From Mastigias papua (taxonomy: Eukaryota > Cnidaria > Scyphozoa > Rhizostomeae > Mastigiidae), in the NCBI GenBank assembly GCA_964019165.1, contig OZ025271.1, forward strand, positions 3,496,501 to 3,560,500: a stretch of DNA of 64,000 nucleotides, read 5' to 3'. The position numbers and the translations under genes are program-made. The notes under the pieces are model-generated. The model was given only the letters and a program-made list of their open reading frames with translations, had not been told where the DNA came from and did not search any database. Of the stretch, positions 20,066 through 30,817 are shown one piece after another (within the stretch, counting starts at the first letter, position 1; each line of letters opens with the position of its first letter).

Positions 20066-22893
20066 CTTTAAAAGAGGACTTACAATTGCTTCTCTAAATG
20101 TGAATGGGCTCCGTAGCAATCTTGATGAGATTCAGTTGCTACTTAGGGATCACAATATACAAATAATCGCCATAAATGAGACTAAACTAGATCCTAGCTA
20201 TTCTACACAACTCACTAGAATTAATGGTTTCCAGCATGAGCGTAAGGATAGGACGTCCCATGGAGGAGGCGTAGCGATCTATATTAAGGATTCCGTTAAG
20301 TACAAGCTGAGAAATGATATTCCTGATTGTAACCTTGAATTGATCTGCGTAGAAATTTTACCTCCCAAAGCTAAGTCCTACTTTCTAGTAGCTTGGTACC
20401 GACCACCTAGTGATCCAGTTGAATCTTTCAACAAGCTGGAACAAATTCTATCTTTCTTAGACAAGGAAGAAATGAAGTAATTCTACTTGGCGATACAAAT
20501 TGTGATCTTACAGTGTAAGAAGGTATCACATTGGATAGCAACGCTAAACATCTTACAGATATTTACGATCTTTTCACTAATAAGCAGCTCATTACAGAAC
20601 CAACTCGTGTCACCCCAAATTCATCTTCTATTATTGATCATATTGCTACCACATCTCCAAAGAACATAGTAAAATCTGGGGTATTCCAAATTTCTTTGAG
20701 TGATCATTTCATGGTCTATTGTGTTCGTAAGTTCGAGGGCGGCGTGCTGAAGGACCATAAAAAGATCAAAACACGGAGAATGAAAATATTTAATGAACAA
20801 ATGTTCCTAATGGATGTTGCTAGTATTAATTGGGTAAAGGCTCTTGGTCAAACTGATGACATCAACGTACTAGTGAGCAACTGGTCCAAACTCTTTTCAT
20901 CGGTCATCGAGAAACATGCCCCTGTTCAAAAGATGCGGGTCTCGGACAAGTATTGCCCCTGGGTCAATGCTAATCTTAGGGCACTTATAAAGTCCAGAGA
21001 TAAGCTAAAGCTAGCTGCTTGCAAAAGTAAGTCAACATTATTAATAAGCTCTTACCGACAACGAAGAAATAAAGTCAATAGTCTTAACACAAAACTCAAG
21101 AGACAGTACTTTTCAATTAGAGTTTCAATGTTTAAAGATAATATGAAGGAGACTTGGAGAACTGTGAACGTGCTTCTCAATAAAAGATCTAAATCCACTA
21201 ACATAGAGATTCTTCGAGACCAAAATAAGACTATTTCCAATAAGGGAGAAATATCCCAGTCTATGAATAGTTTCTTTTGTTCAATCGGTAAAGACTTGGC
21301 AAGTAATATAGACGGTGGATATGATCCTCTGCTTTTGTGTGACTACTTCCAAAATAGCAATGCTGCAAAATTTACATTTAAATCAATATATGCTAAACAA
21401 ATTAGAGAAGCAATTAGTAAGCTCAAAACGTCGAAGAGCTTTGGGGACGATGGCATCTCTAGTTACTTCCTCAAACTGGCGATGCCTTATATTGAAGATT
21501 CTCTTGTATATTTATTCAACACATCACTCGAAACAAGTCTATTTCCTGACCCGTGGAAAATTGCTCGAGTTTCACCGATTTTCAAAGATGGTGACAGGAC
21601 CGAAAAGTCTAATTACAGGCCTATATCAGTACTACTACCCGTTGTCTCTAGGCTCTTCGAAAAACTTGTGTTCAACCAGTTGTACCAGTATCTGAATGAT
21701 AATTGTTTCATCAACTCTAACCAGTCTGGTTTTAGAAAATTTCATTCCACTATTACATGCTTGCTTAAGAACACGGATGACTGGTACAACGGGATGGATA
21801 CAGGTAATCTGGTGGGTATGATCTTTGTAGATCTGAAAAAGGCTTTCGACACTGTCGATCATCAAATTCTGTGTAGGAAACTGGAATCATATGGCATTCT
21901 CCATAGGGAACTGGCCTGGTTTGGATCCTACTTATTAGATAGAACCCAATACTGCAGTGTACATGGTATCGACTCGCAAATTGAAAATATCGAAGTTGGA
22001 GTGCCTCAAGGTTCGTGCCTTGGTCCACTCCTTTTTCTTGTTTACATTAATGATCTACCTAGAGCAGTAAGCAATTCCACCACTTCTATGTATGCTGATG
22101 ACACGAGTCTGTGCTTGCAATCAAAGGATTTATCCCGGCTAAATGAGGCTTTAAATGAAGATCTCGAGCACCTAGATACTTGGTTGACTAGCAATAAATT
22201 GTCCCTTAATGTAGCAAAAACTCAATCAATGTTGGTTTCTACTACAGCTAAAAGGAACGCTCTTAATGTGTCGAACCAGAATCTACAAATAAAACTACAT
22301 GGAACGGAGCTTGAGGTTGTGAACAAAATTAAGTACCTTGGAGTTCAGGTAGACAACAGCCTTGATTGGAAGTCTCAAGTCCAGGCTGTGTCTTTAAAAG
22401 TTTCTAGAGGGCTTGGACTCCTAAAACATGCTAAGAAATTTTTCTCTATACTAGCATAATAGAGCCCCATTTCCGATATTGCTGTTCTGTATGGGACTGT
22501 GCAGGTACAACTCAGATTAATCGTTTGCAAAAGCTACAAAACAGGGCTGCTAGAATTGTAACAAACAGTACTTTTGACACTCCCAGCAATCTATTGATTG
22601 AAACATTTGGGTGGAAAACTATCAATGAGCTGATTGATACCGAAACCAAAACTATGCTTTTTAAGAGCTTGAACGAACTTGCTCCTCCATATATACGCAG
22701 TTTGTTTATGAAAAATTCTCAAATTACTTCATATAGGCTGCGCAATACGTCAACAGATCTTAGGTTACCAAAATAAAGCACGGAAAACGGCAAGAAATCT
22801 TTTTCGTTTAGAGGTGCGAAACTCTGGAACAGCCTCCCAGCCAACTGCAAGCAAGCAACCTCCCTTAGAGCTTTTAAGAATGATAGTTTTTAA
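20066..22893 (+). pseudogene. CR1 ORF2: APE endonuclease and reverse transcriptase
   Basis: The endonuclease begins TIASLNVNGLRSN (20080) with the metal-binding Glu in AINETKLD, then SHGGGVAIYIKD, WYRPPSD, LLGDTNCDL and LSDHFMVY. The RT has SKLKTSKSFGDDGISS, SNYRPISVL, QSGFRKFHST, FVDLKKAFDTVDH, GVPQGSCLGPLLF, MYADDTSL and IKYLGVQVDNSLDWK. The C-terminal region has LQKLQNRAARIVTN and GAKLWNSLP, ending at TAA 22891-22893. Lesions: a frameshift near 20468, TAA at 20516-20518, a small deletion with frameshift near 22445-22460, and TAA at 22774-22776. Most of the protein (20531-22459, 642 codons) is still open. The enzyme would nick the target and prime reverse transcription there. Confidence 0.9.
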
Positions 22894-23017
22894 TTCGTAT
22901 TTCTTTTGTGTTTTCTAATGTTTGTTTTCAAAGCTAATATTTGTACTTTGTATTTAAATTTTTAACTTTTTAAACTTTTTTAACTTTTATTTTCTATTGT
23001 ATTATTGTATTTTAGAT

Positions 23018-23062
23018 GGAGGGACCCTTGAAAATCAGCATCTTTGCTGAAGGGCCCCCTCC
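23018..23062 (+). other. CR1 3' UTR stem-loop
   Basis: GGAGGG (23018-23023) pairs with CCCTCC (23057-23062), CCCTT pairs with AAGGG, and TCAGCA pairs with TGCTGA around a four-base loop, with an unpaired GAAAA on the 5' side. It has the same architecture as 6345-6387, with base-pair-preserving differences. The tail begins eight bases later. Confidence 0.75.
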
Positions 23063-23109
23063 GTAAAGAATTCAAAATGAAATGAAATGAAATGAAATGA
23101 AATGAAATG
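23063..23109 (+). repeat. CR1 3' tail, (AAATG)n
   Basis: About seven AAATG units end the element before a G-rich junction (GGTGGGGGTGGGGT). The unit is identical to the tail at 6391-6428. Confidence 0.85.
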
Positions 23110-23614
23110 GGTGGGGGTGGGGTCTGGTTGCACCTCGGCAGTGGGATTTATCCTCTGTGGGTGTGCCCGTACTTTAACCCCTGATATGCCCTCTGGACCT
23201 TGACAGGTTGCTGGCCACTGTGGCATTCCGGGTTGTTTGGGGCTGTTGGTGCATTGGGGTTCCTATCTGGGTTTTTGCGTCCTGGGTGGCCCTTGCCTCA
23301 TTCATAGCCTGGTTTGTTATAGGTTAAATTTAAATTCATTTTGTGTTTAATTTTGATAGGGGGTGGGGCTCCCTCCTAGATTAGTATACCTATTAAGGGA
23401 GCTCCTCCTGCAAGCAATTCTCTACATACAATTTTTTCTGGTTTTTGTAAATTGTATTGGTAATTTGTCTTATTATTGTATTCAATTGTATTAATTTTCT
23501 ATGAAATGGTCTGTTAAATCTTGTATTCTGTTGGGGTAGTATCATTTTAGAATTTTATGCGTGGAATTTAAAATATACAAACTGAAACTGAAACTGAAAC
23601 TGAAACTGAAACTG
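23110..23614 (+). mobile_element. 3' end of another LINE with (GAAACT)n tail
   Basis: This non-coding block ends in five to six tandem GAAACT hexamers (23581-23614). At 23362-23408 GGTGGGGCTCCCT can pair with AAGGGAGCTCCTCC, a hairpin in the same relative place as in the CR1 copies but of different sequence. I read it as the 3' UTR of a second LINE family. It may be the lost 3' end of the 15.2-18.3 kb LINE, split off by the CR1 insertion, but there is no coding bridge to prove this. Confidence 0.5.
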
Positions 23615-23814
23615 TAAGTACCCTAACAAACAGGAACTATGAAGCTTTCTTTTTGACAAAATGTCTGAAATAATGTATTTCAGATGATGCATAAGTAAGT
23701 ATATATAGTATCAGGGAGGTTCACAAAAATTGATAAAAAGAAGCATTGAACTCATTCTCAAACAGTAACTAAGAGGGTAAAAAAATATATTAATATAACT
23801 AAATAGCACTATAC

Positions 23815-24816
23815 CTTTGTGAGATGTACAACAAGTTTGGCACCTAATTGCATTGCTAAAGATTGAATAACCTATGGAAAAAATTATCATTAACCATTAA
23901 CAAAAGTCAAACCTGAGAAGATTGCAAACAAATTATTAAAATATTCATAGTCAACATAATATTTCAAAGGAATTTACCCAAAACAATATATATTTGGAGA
24001 AAAAAATATCGATGACACTCTTTATGCTAGTTCTACTGATGAAGTTTGATAATAATAAATTAAGTAATTAATAGTGATCAACAAATTATGATACTTAATA
24101 ATCAAATCTATAAAGTTCAATATCCATTAGCTATTTGTGATTTGTGTTTATTTTAGAAACATGAGGCAGATTATATAAAGCATTTGTTATCAATGAAAAA
24201 TCGATGGGTATAGAAAAAATGACAAATTTAACTATCTATTCAGAAAATGAAAATAACAACTAATATTAAAGAATGGTGATATACCATATTTCCTCCAAGA
24301 CAATCTCTCATAAAATCACCAAGAACCTATGAACAAGATAACATGCAATCTACAAAGAAACATCAGTCATACTGGGAAAGATATATGTTCATACTTTATT
24401 AAGAATTTTCATTTCAAAAGCATAATTTATACAGAATAAATAATAATAGCATTGACATATTCATGGGATAATATTCAGGGAAAAATTTTCAATAATGTAT
24501 AGTAATATATATCATAATAAGAACTAATCGTATTCATTCTTATCACCTATCTGGGACACAATACAATAGATTAAAGTATGAATTACTTAATAGAAGTGAT
24601 TCTAAAGTAAAAAGTAGATAATTCTGTAAGTTTTGTAATAATAAAACATTCACTTTTGTTCCTGCAGCATATGCAAATACAGATTCGTCTTGGGGAGTCT
24701 AAGAATATATAAATATGATAAGCATTAAATTCGTGATATTAGCAGTAATAAGCACAGAGACTGTCATCAAAATATTTATTTTGATTAAAGCTTACTTACA
24801 AACAATACTCCTTCAG
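23815..24816 (-). other. Possible exons of an unknown spliced gene
   Basis: Minus-strand exon candidates with canonical AG..GT borders: 24800-24816 (acceptor CACATTCACAG, donor GTAAGT), 24654-24698 (acceptor TATATTCTTAG), 24285-24326 (acceptor TTGTTCATAG, donor GTATAT) and 23815-23871 (acceptor TTTTTTCCATAG, donor GTATAG). The last three are 45, 42 and 57 nt, all phase 0, and translate without stops as TPQDESVFAYAAGTK, VLGDFMRDCLGGNM and VIQSLAMQLGAKLVVHLTK. The LGGN piece recalls kinesin motors but what follows does not fit, so I give no function. The four-exon coincidence is suggestive, not proof. Confidence 0.35.
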
Positions 24817-24903
24817 CTGTGAATGTGATAATAGACTATCTTCATTTCCGTCAACAGGTGCCGTTTTGCAAATGAATGAATTAGATCCCTGTGTTGCGAC
24901 TCA

Positions 24904-25500
24904 AATTGTATTTCGATGATTTCATACGTTAAGTATGTTAAGTATAACCATATCTTTACATACATAAACACTTACATTAGTTAATCCTCAGAATTTTCGT
25001 TGCCCCTCGGCAACCTCCTCAGTGAGAATTGGTCGAAATCTCGTTATCATGATTTCCTCTTTAAAGAAGTTCGGTAAATTATCACGTCGAATGCGATCTC
25101 TTTCACGCAAAGCGTTCGAATTTCCCCATTCATCTTTGGTGTTCAACTCTGGGTTTAGCTCTTTAATGAGTATCGTCTCAGTCACTTGTCTTTGCATAGC
25201 ATCATTGCCACACGACGAAACTACCTTCACCCTAACATTCTGTTTTTCATCCCGTGCTTCTCTTCAATATGTTTTTAAAAAGTTGAGTTTTTATCTCTTA
25301 CCTGGTACTTTGTTAAATGTTCACTAACTCTTTCTTCTATGCTCCACGCCATTCCTCCAACGTACAAACCGTCATTTATACTACTTCCAGTACACCCTTG
25401 ACAATTAATTTGGTATACAACACCTCTTTCCTTTGCAGTTGGTACTTGAATCTAATTTGCATATCTTGCATTTATTTTCATTGCATTTTCCTTCACGGAA
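24904..25500 (-). repeat. Left arm of PLE inverted repeat
   Basis: The reverse complement of this arm matches 26655-27251 with few mismatches, from the TGAAGGAA..ATGCAATG block to the terminal GAAATACAATT. It contains the GIY-YIG domain and the 3' UTR of the element. Confidence 0.93.
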
Positions 25501-26722
25501 CGGATCTGATTTTGCTAGTAATTTCTTCAAAGATTTTCCTGCTCGCCTGCTCGTTCAACAACACGGGTTTTAAGACCTGCTTCTTTTAGTGCTTTTCTGG
25601 ATGCTTTTAGTAACTGCCCATTGGATGTTGCCTCCACAAACATAACTGTTTCATGATCCCCTGTCTTATACCAATTACACCGCTTGTCAAAGTTTCTCTT
25701 GTCTCTTTCCCTTCTTTCCAGAATTTACTCCCGTACATTGGACATTGCCCAACTCTATCAAGCTATCTTTGCTTTCTAATAAACTAACACTTTGTCTTCT
25801 TGCGAATAACCAGAAAACTGCATCATGTGGATGAAGTGCTGTACGTTCTTCGATCTTTCCTCTCAATTGCATTGTACCGAAACATTTCTCATCACTCTCA
25901 CCAGATCTGAAACCAATATACTAGTTTTCGTTGCATAAACAGCACTGATTCTTTTTTAATTACATTCTAACTAGCAATATTCTTCATATAATGGAGTAAA
26001 GGATTTGATATTTACTGTCACCCTCAACTTCAACGTCTTCTATCCACTGTTCAGGGTCTAAAACTGGCATTCTTTTGGTCATATGATGTGATGGGTAGTC
26101 AATAAGTAACTGTATGCTCTTGTGGATTTTATTGGCAATGCTCTTGATAGACATCATTACTGTTTTATCAGCAGCTTCTCTCTATACTTTTACATTCGGT
26201 TTTTCGCAGACAACGTTTATGCCATCAACATATTTTACCCCTTCATCTTCAAGTTTTCTTCTCAAGTGGTGGTCCCACCATACCATGAAGAGATTGGCAA
26301 CATCACCTGCTATCCCAACACCTATTGCTCCTCCCTTTGTCTGTCGATGCAATTTATTTTCAAAACAAAATATGAGATTACATAAGGTCACTTCTAGACT
26401 TTTAGCCAGCGCATATGCAACAATTCGTTTTATCTCACTGTCATGTTTTGGTTTAGTTTTACTTTGAGTCCAACCAGACCAACGCTTTTTAACAATTTTA
26501 AGTTTACCAGAAGACACTAATGTAGGTGCTCTTCCTTTGCAAAACTCTAGTTGGACAATAATTGTAGATGTCTTTGGTCTCACATTCTTCTTTGGTTGCT
26601 GTCAGCGATAGAAATAACCCAAGTTCGTTTATGTCAATGTGTTTTGATTGCATTTTCCATGAAGGAACATGCAATGAAAATAAATGCAAGATATGCAAAT
26701 TAGATTCAAGTACCAACTGCAA
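24988..26722 (-). pseudogene. PLE reverse transcriptase plus GIY-YIG nuclease
   Basis: From high to low coordinate: a DINELGLFLSLTATKEE segment (26660-26600), the RT frame 26583-26182 with KSLEVTLCNLIFCFENKLHR, QTKGGAIGVGIAGDVANLFM and WWDHHLRRKL, then KYVDGINVV, where the catalytic YVDD has become YVDG. Next are LIDYPSHHMTKRMPVLD and PEQWIEDVEVEG (about 26100-26020), a Cys-rich link (CNENKCKICKLDSS) and GIY-YIG (VVYQINCQGC, LYVGGMAWSIEERVSEHL, a later FRDP-like SCGNDAMQRQVTE and LNPELNTKDEW). Several frameshifts and stops occur. The catalytic D to G change alone should stop polymerase activity. Confidence 0.72.
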
Positions 26723-27251
26723 AGGAAAGAGGTGTTGTATACCAAATTAATTGTCAAGGGTGTACTGGAAGTAGTATAAATGACGGTTTGTACGTTGGAG
26801 GAATGGCGTGGAGCATAGAAGAAAGAGTTAGTGAACATTTAACAAAGTACCAGGTAAGAGATAAAAACTCAACTTTTTAAAAACATATTGAAGAGAAGCA
26901 CGGGATGAAAAACAGAATGTTAAGGTGAAGGTAGTTTCGTCGTGTGGCAATGATGCTATGCAAAGACAAGTGACTGAGACGATACTCATTAAAGAGCTAA
27001 ACCCAGAGTTGAACACCAAAGATGAATGGGGAAATTCGAACGCTTTGCGTGAAAGAGATCGCATTCGACGTGATAATTTACCGAACTTCTTTAAAGAGGA
27101 AATCATGATAACGAGATTTCGACCAATTCTCACTGAGGAGGTTGCCGAGGGGCAACGAAAATTCTGAGGATTAACTAATGTAAGTGTTAATGTATGTAAA
27201 GATATGGTTTTACTTAACATACTTAACGTATGAAACTACCGAAATACAATT
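26655..27251 (+). repeat. Right arm of PLE inverted repeat
   Basis: Reverse-complement partner of 24904-25500. Both arms share the same TAA in the GIY-YIG frame and the same later frameshift, so both descend from an already defective sequence. Small differences (for example GTGTTAATG versus GTGTTTATG) show that they have had some time apart. Confidence 0.93.
26681..27167 (+). pseudogene. Second GIY-YIG copy in the right arm
   Basis: The plus-strand arm repeats the C-terminal nuclease: a CKICKLDSSTNCKGKRC link, a VYQINCQGC strand, LYVGGMAWSIEERVSEHL with the GIY-YIG Arg, a TAA in the STF.KHIEEKHG segment and the final frame 26925-27167. It lacks any RT. It is almost identical in sequence to the minus-strand copy. 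Confidence 0.8.
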
Positions 27252-29000
27252 AGAATCTCTTCAATCTCATTTGTATTGACTATCCATGATATCTAATTTC
27301 AGAAAGCATACCATGCGGCCGACTGGTGCTATTGTTGCTTGAGCACCAGCCAGATTTTTTCATTTTCTTGGAAGCAGTTTCCTAGTAATGAGCGCTAACC
27401 CGGTGGATTTTTCTCATCTTGTTGCGAAATAATGAAATACTTGTCTATTCGCGGAATCAAATTTAATTTCCAAATAACGCTCTGCCCAGTAGGTCAGCTA
27501 TATTCGTGAAAGCTTCAATACTTCGAGCATTAGTGAGCACTGAAGGTGAAAAAGGTGGTTCCTTTGTACGATTCCGTGCTTTGGGGAGTGCCTGTTAGAG
27601 AGAACACTTATCCTGAGCCGCCGGCATAGTGAGGTAGGGTGGCCAGTTCCTTTCCTCGCCGCCTTTAACTTCCCCAGTGTTGCCACCAGGTACCCATTTG
27701 CTGCTGGGTGGACAGTGAGCGAGCATCCCATCTATGATCTAAGGGTTTGGCTCGAACCATCAACGTTTTGCACAGCAGTGAAGCATTCTAACCACTTGCC
27801 CACTCGCCCATCAGTGAGCACTACTAGGTCAATAAAATACCTTGATTTTAACCATCTAAACCAATCAACTTGCTCAAAGACATAATGGACACCAGTGCTT
27901 ACTTCTGATGCGAACAGTTGTTGAGTCTTAAAGCATGACTGACACTAGTGCTCAGTTCTGGCGAGAGTAATAGTAGACTTTGGAAGGATTCTCATCAACT
28001 AATGATAATGAAGCTCCACTAGTACTCAAATATGATAGGATTCCTGTCTAACTTCAACACGAGGAATGTGAGAGCGTTCCGGTTTGACCATTTCCGTCCT
28101 TCTCAATATCGGTACACACGCTGCACGCATGATTTCAGGGAAGTACTATGACAAATTATCATATATGCAAAGAAAAGAAGCAGTTGAGTTGCAAAGTTGT
28201 GGAGGTAATACAACGATTTTCTAAAGTGATCAGCAACGGCTTAAAATTAGGGAAGGACAGTTTATTTTCTGCCATACACTTGAAAAGCAATCTCAGGGCC
28301 GACTGTTTGTGTACTGTTCAGGGCCAGTGCACAAAAGGCTTATCTAGCAAGGCCGCAAGAAATAGGAGTCTATGGAAAAATTGGCAACACTGAAGGTTTA
28401 AAATTTGAGGAGGTAGATAATATGGGACTCAGAGTGAACTGTGGGAAGTCTTCGGATGACCCTTGGATATTAAATTAGGCGATAACACTAAAAGTGCGAA
28501 TATATCAATAGATTCTGAGGCCACCTATACTAAGACGAAAATGAAACCAATCAAATCTGCCAGTAAAAGTTAAACAGCCACATCATTGATAGTAATCAAC
28601 CGCATGCTGAAAAACTCTATCCTGATATGTAGTGTAGATGGAAAAGACGTTAGCTCCTGAATCACAAGTCATTTTGAATGGAATGAGGTCGTTCGTTAAA
28701 ACAAGACTAAAACCATTTAATTTCATTCATGTCATTTCTCAATTTGTATCCGCAGGGGTTACATTTCTACAAGAAAATCATTATTTCAAATGTAACTAAT
28801 AAGATACCATACAACAGAGTGATTTTTTCCGAACATCTAAACACTTCATAAAGAAAATCTTATCGAGGAAAGAATTAGCTGACAGGTTGGTACGAAACAT
28901 TGATATTGACTATAGCTTGATAACGATACGGCTAAATAATCTTTGAGTTGTGATTCAATTGCCAAATGAATTGGTACAGATGATAAGGTAAATTTCATGG
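27252..29000. other. Non-coding stretch, no gene seen
   Basis: I see no element end, RNA gene or protein family. The open frames at 27498-27731 (-) and 28148-28393 (+) have no recognised motif. GAGCACT/AGTGCTC pieces around 27530-28040 recur (ATTAGTGAGCACT, ATCAGTGAGCACT, CACCAGTGCTTAC), which may hint at a decayed small repeat. Confidence 0.4.
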
Positions 29001-29010
29001 AAAATGACAG

Positions 29011-29157
29011 GTGCAGAGTTTATAGACCTGAGGAAAGCTTTTGACACTGTCAAGCACTCAATTTTACTTCAAAAATTACCATTTTATGGCATCCGTGATG
29101 CTGAATTGAATTGGATGAACAGCTATTTAAAAGAAAGAGCTTTCTACAACGCCTAAA
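29011..29157 (+). pseudogene. LINE reverse transcriptase fragment
   Basis: A single frame reads AEFIDLRKAFDTVKHSILLQ, then FYGIRDAELNWMNSYLKER, the metal-binding block A region of a jockey/CR1-type RT. It ends in TAA about five residues after the conserved RKQ-like position. Nothing of the LINE is recognised on either side. The second PLE begins directly downstream, so insertion of that PLE may have cut the LINE. Confidence 0.75.
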
Positions 29158-29352
29158 GATCTTTCTTCTGAACGTAAGTTACACAATTCAATTTATTTTC
29201 AGTAAACTAACCTTATATATTACTACCTACTAAATTTTTTCTCTCTACCTCTCCTTCATTCTCTATTACAATTTTTCACCCAAATATTTTCAATTCGTAT
29301 CGTTTTCATTTTAATCATATATCGTTTATATCTCCACCAGTTCAATCGCTCT

Positions 29353-29940
29353 GTGATCCTGAACCCTCAGATGATCACGACTCCACGTTCATTACACAAA
29401 AAACGCCTTGTTGCTGAAACTCAGTTGGACGAGGAGGACAGCCAAGATCTCCTCTCTTCACCTGAGGATCGCACATCACACGCAAACACAGACAACACCG
29501 AACTCAGTCAAACTCAAAAGAATCTTCTCAGCGAGTTGGTAAAACACCGACTACAAATCATCAATCACAACGATCGTGCTGCAAAAATCCATCTATTTTT
29601 TGAAATTGGCACCTCTTTGCCGAAGTACACGAAACCGATGATCAACTTGCGTGATCAACAGTTCTTCTCAGCTACTACTCAAAGTAAACTTGACTCTCTA
29701 AAATTTGATTATCAGAAACAACTCTGCTCTATTCTTCATGATCATCACAAGGACATGGTAGACCGCTCTGAATTAATGTTCAAACTTAGATTAGATAGCA
29801 TCAATCGTCTATATAAAGACCAAGCATTAACTCGTAGACTATCGAAACTCTCTAAGCAAGAATCGTTAGAATCGTATACAAGTAACCTTGCTAGACAGAA
29901 ACGTAACCCCATATCGGGGGATAAGCGTCCTCATTCCTAG
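29353..29940 (+). CDS. Uncharacterised ORF upstream of PLE RT
   Basis: An uninterrupted 195-codon frame. The first 55 residues are polar and acidic (AETQLDEEDSQDLLSS). The remainder is helical and rich in Leu, Lys and Gln, for example LSQTQKNLLSELVKHRLQI, SKLDSLKFDYQKQLCSIL and LTRRLSKLSKQESLE, so a coiled-coil or helical bundle is likely. No domain is recognised. It opens just after a splice-acceptor-like site. A GT near 29901 (AAACGTAACC) could join it to the RT reading frame at the 31474 acceptor, making it the N-terminal part of the PLE protein. That joining is an inference. Confidence 0.5.
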   Translation: MILNPQMITTPRSLHKKRLVAETQLDEEDSQDLLSSPEDRTSHANTDNTELSQTQKNLLSELVKHRLQIINHNDRAAKIHLFFEIGTSLPKYTKPMINLRDQQFFSATTQSKLDSLKFDYQKQLCSILHDHHKDMVDRSELMFKLRLDSINRLYKDQALTRRLSKLSKQESLESYTSNLARQKRNPISGDKRPHS

Positions 29941-30077
29941 ATTCGCATACACTAGTTCCTCTTATACAATATACATAGGTACATTTATTACGATTTCTTA
30001 TACTGATTCATTTATATGATCCTCCCCGATAGGGGGCAGATTTCATTTACACATTTGGATAACCCATTAACTAGGTA

Positions 30078-30817
30078 CTCTTAGGTGCCTAATTGCCGTC
30101 CCCCCGCTAATTAATTTTTGAAAATTTTTCCAACCCCCCCGCTCTTATTAGGACCCCCCGGCAATTATTTGTAACATATTTTGCGATGCCACTTGACTAT
30201 TAGAATTTGTAACAGTTATTGTCCTTAAGAACGGAAAACGCTACAAAGATGTATCTTCAAAGGAGGAGACATTTCTCAACATAGCGCAATGTCAGTCAGT
30301 TTGACGTGTTTTGAAACCATTTAGTACATAAATTTAGTCCATGCGCTGCAACTATTTTAATAAATGGTAGGAGACAACAATGAGGCAAGCAAAAGACACT
30401 TTGTTTGTCAGTTGAAGAAGGGAAAGACTCGATGCGATGCCAAACGCAAAAATTTTACACCACAGGATATTGGGAATTTATGTTACACTGCCATAGCTAA
30501 ATAATTGTTCTATTGATATTGTTTAAACTGATTTTCCATTATTATTCACTTATTACACTGAAATATTGAAGCCATGGTTGCTAAGGAAATTTGCTCCTTA
30601 AATGGAGAATGCAAACCAGCGTAGAGTCCTTTTCAAAATCCATTTATTAACATGATTGCACAAATCCAGCCCCCCCCCCCAATAAATCCGACACACATTA
30701 ATTGAAGTTTCCAAACAATTCCACCCCCCGCTAATTCCGACCCCCCGTTAATTGCATTTTTCAAACAATTCCAACCCCCCCGTTAATTCCGACCCCCGGC
30801 AATTAGGCACTTAAGAG
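30078..30817. mobile_element. 740-bp non-autonomous DNA transposon with TA duplication
   Basis: The 21-base terminal inverted repeats (30078-30098 and 30797-30817) match at 20 of 21 positions and begin CTCTTAGGTGCC. They are flanked by TA on both sides (30076-30077, 30818-30819), the usual target duplication of Tc1/mariner-like elements. Inside each end are several blocks of the form CCCCCC followed by GCTAATT or GTTAATT, with TTTTCAAACAATTCC between them, giving repeated subterminal motifs. No transposase frame is present. It lies between the two coding parts of the second PLE. Confidence 0.82.

Larger units (their letters stand above)
18263..23109 (+). mobile_element. Nearly full-length CR1-type LINE
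   Basis: The element has a 5' leader with decamer repeats, an intact ORF1 (18407-20020), an ORF2 with endonuclease and RT (20066-22893), a 3' UTR with the conserved stem-loop and a (AAATG)n tail ending at 23109. About 4.85 kb fits a complete CR1. Its left edge cuts the previous LINE inside its C-terminal coding region. The 3' tail pentamer and hairpin are shared with the 5847-6428 copy. ORF2 is disabled, so it is no longer autonomous, but it looks younger than the other LINE pieces here. Confidence 0.85.
24904..27251 (-). mobile_element. Penelope-like element with inverted copy of its own 3' end
   Basis: A minus-strand RT plus GIY-YIG element (RT at 25950-26722, GIY-YIG at 24985-25440) is joined at its 5' side to a second copy of its own last ~600 bases in the opposite orientation (26655-27251). 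The result is a pair of long inverted repeats around a ~1.15 kb centre. Penelope elements are known for partial copies in direct or inverted arrangement (pseudo-LTRs), which supports the PLE assignment. Outside the arms the flanks are unrelated. A target-site duplication is not obvious. Confidence 0.72.

Noticed and set aside
24285..24326. VLGDFMRDCLGGN compared with the kinesin LxxSLGGN motif.
   Set aside because: The residues before and after do not follow the kinesin motor pattern, so no kinesin is called.
25022..25327. Open plus-strand frame with a hydrophobic end.
   Set aside because: It is antisense to the GIY-YIG domain of the PLE and recurs in the inverted arm for that reason alone.
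26114..26467. Plus-strand hydrophobic frame resembling a membrane protein.
   Set aside because: Antisense of the PLE RT, which has clear motifs on the other strand.
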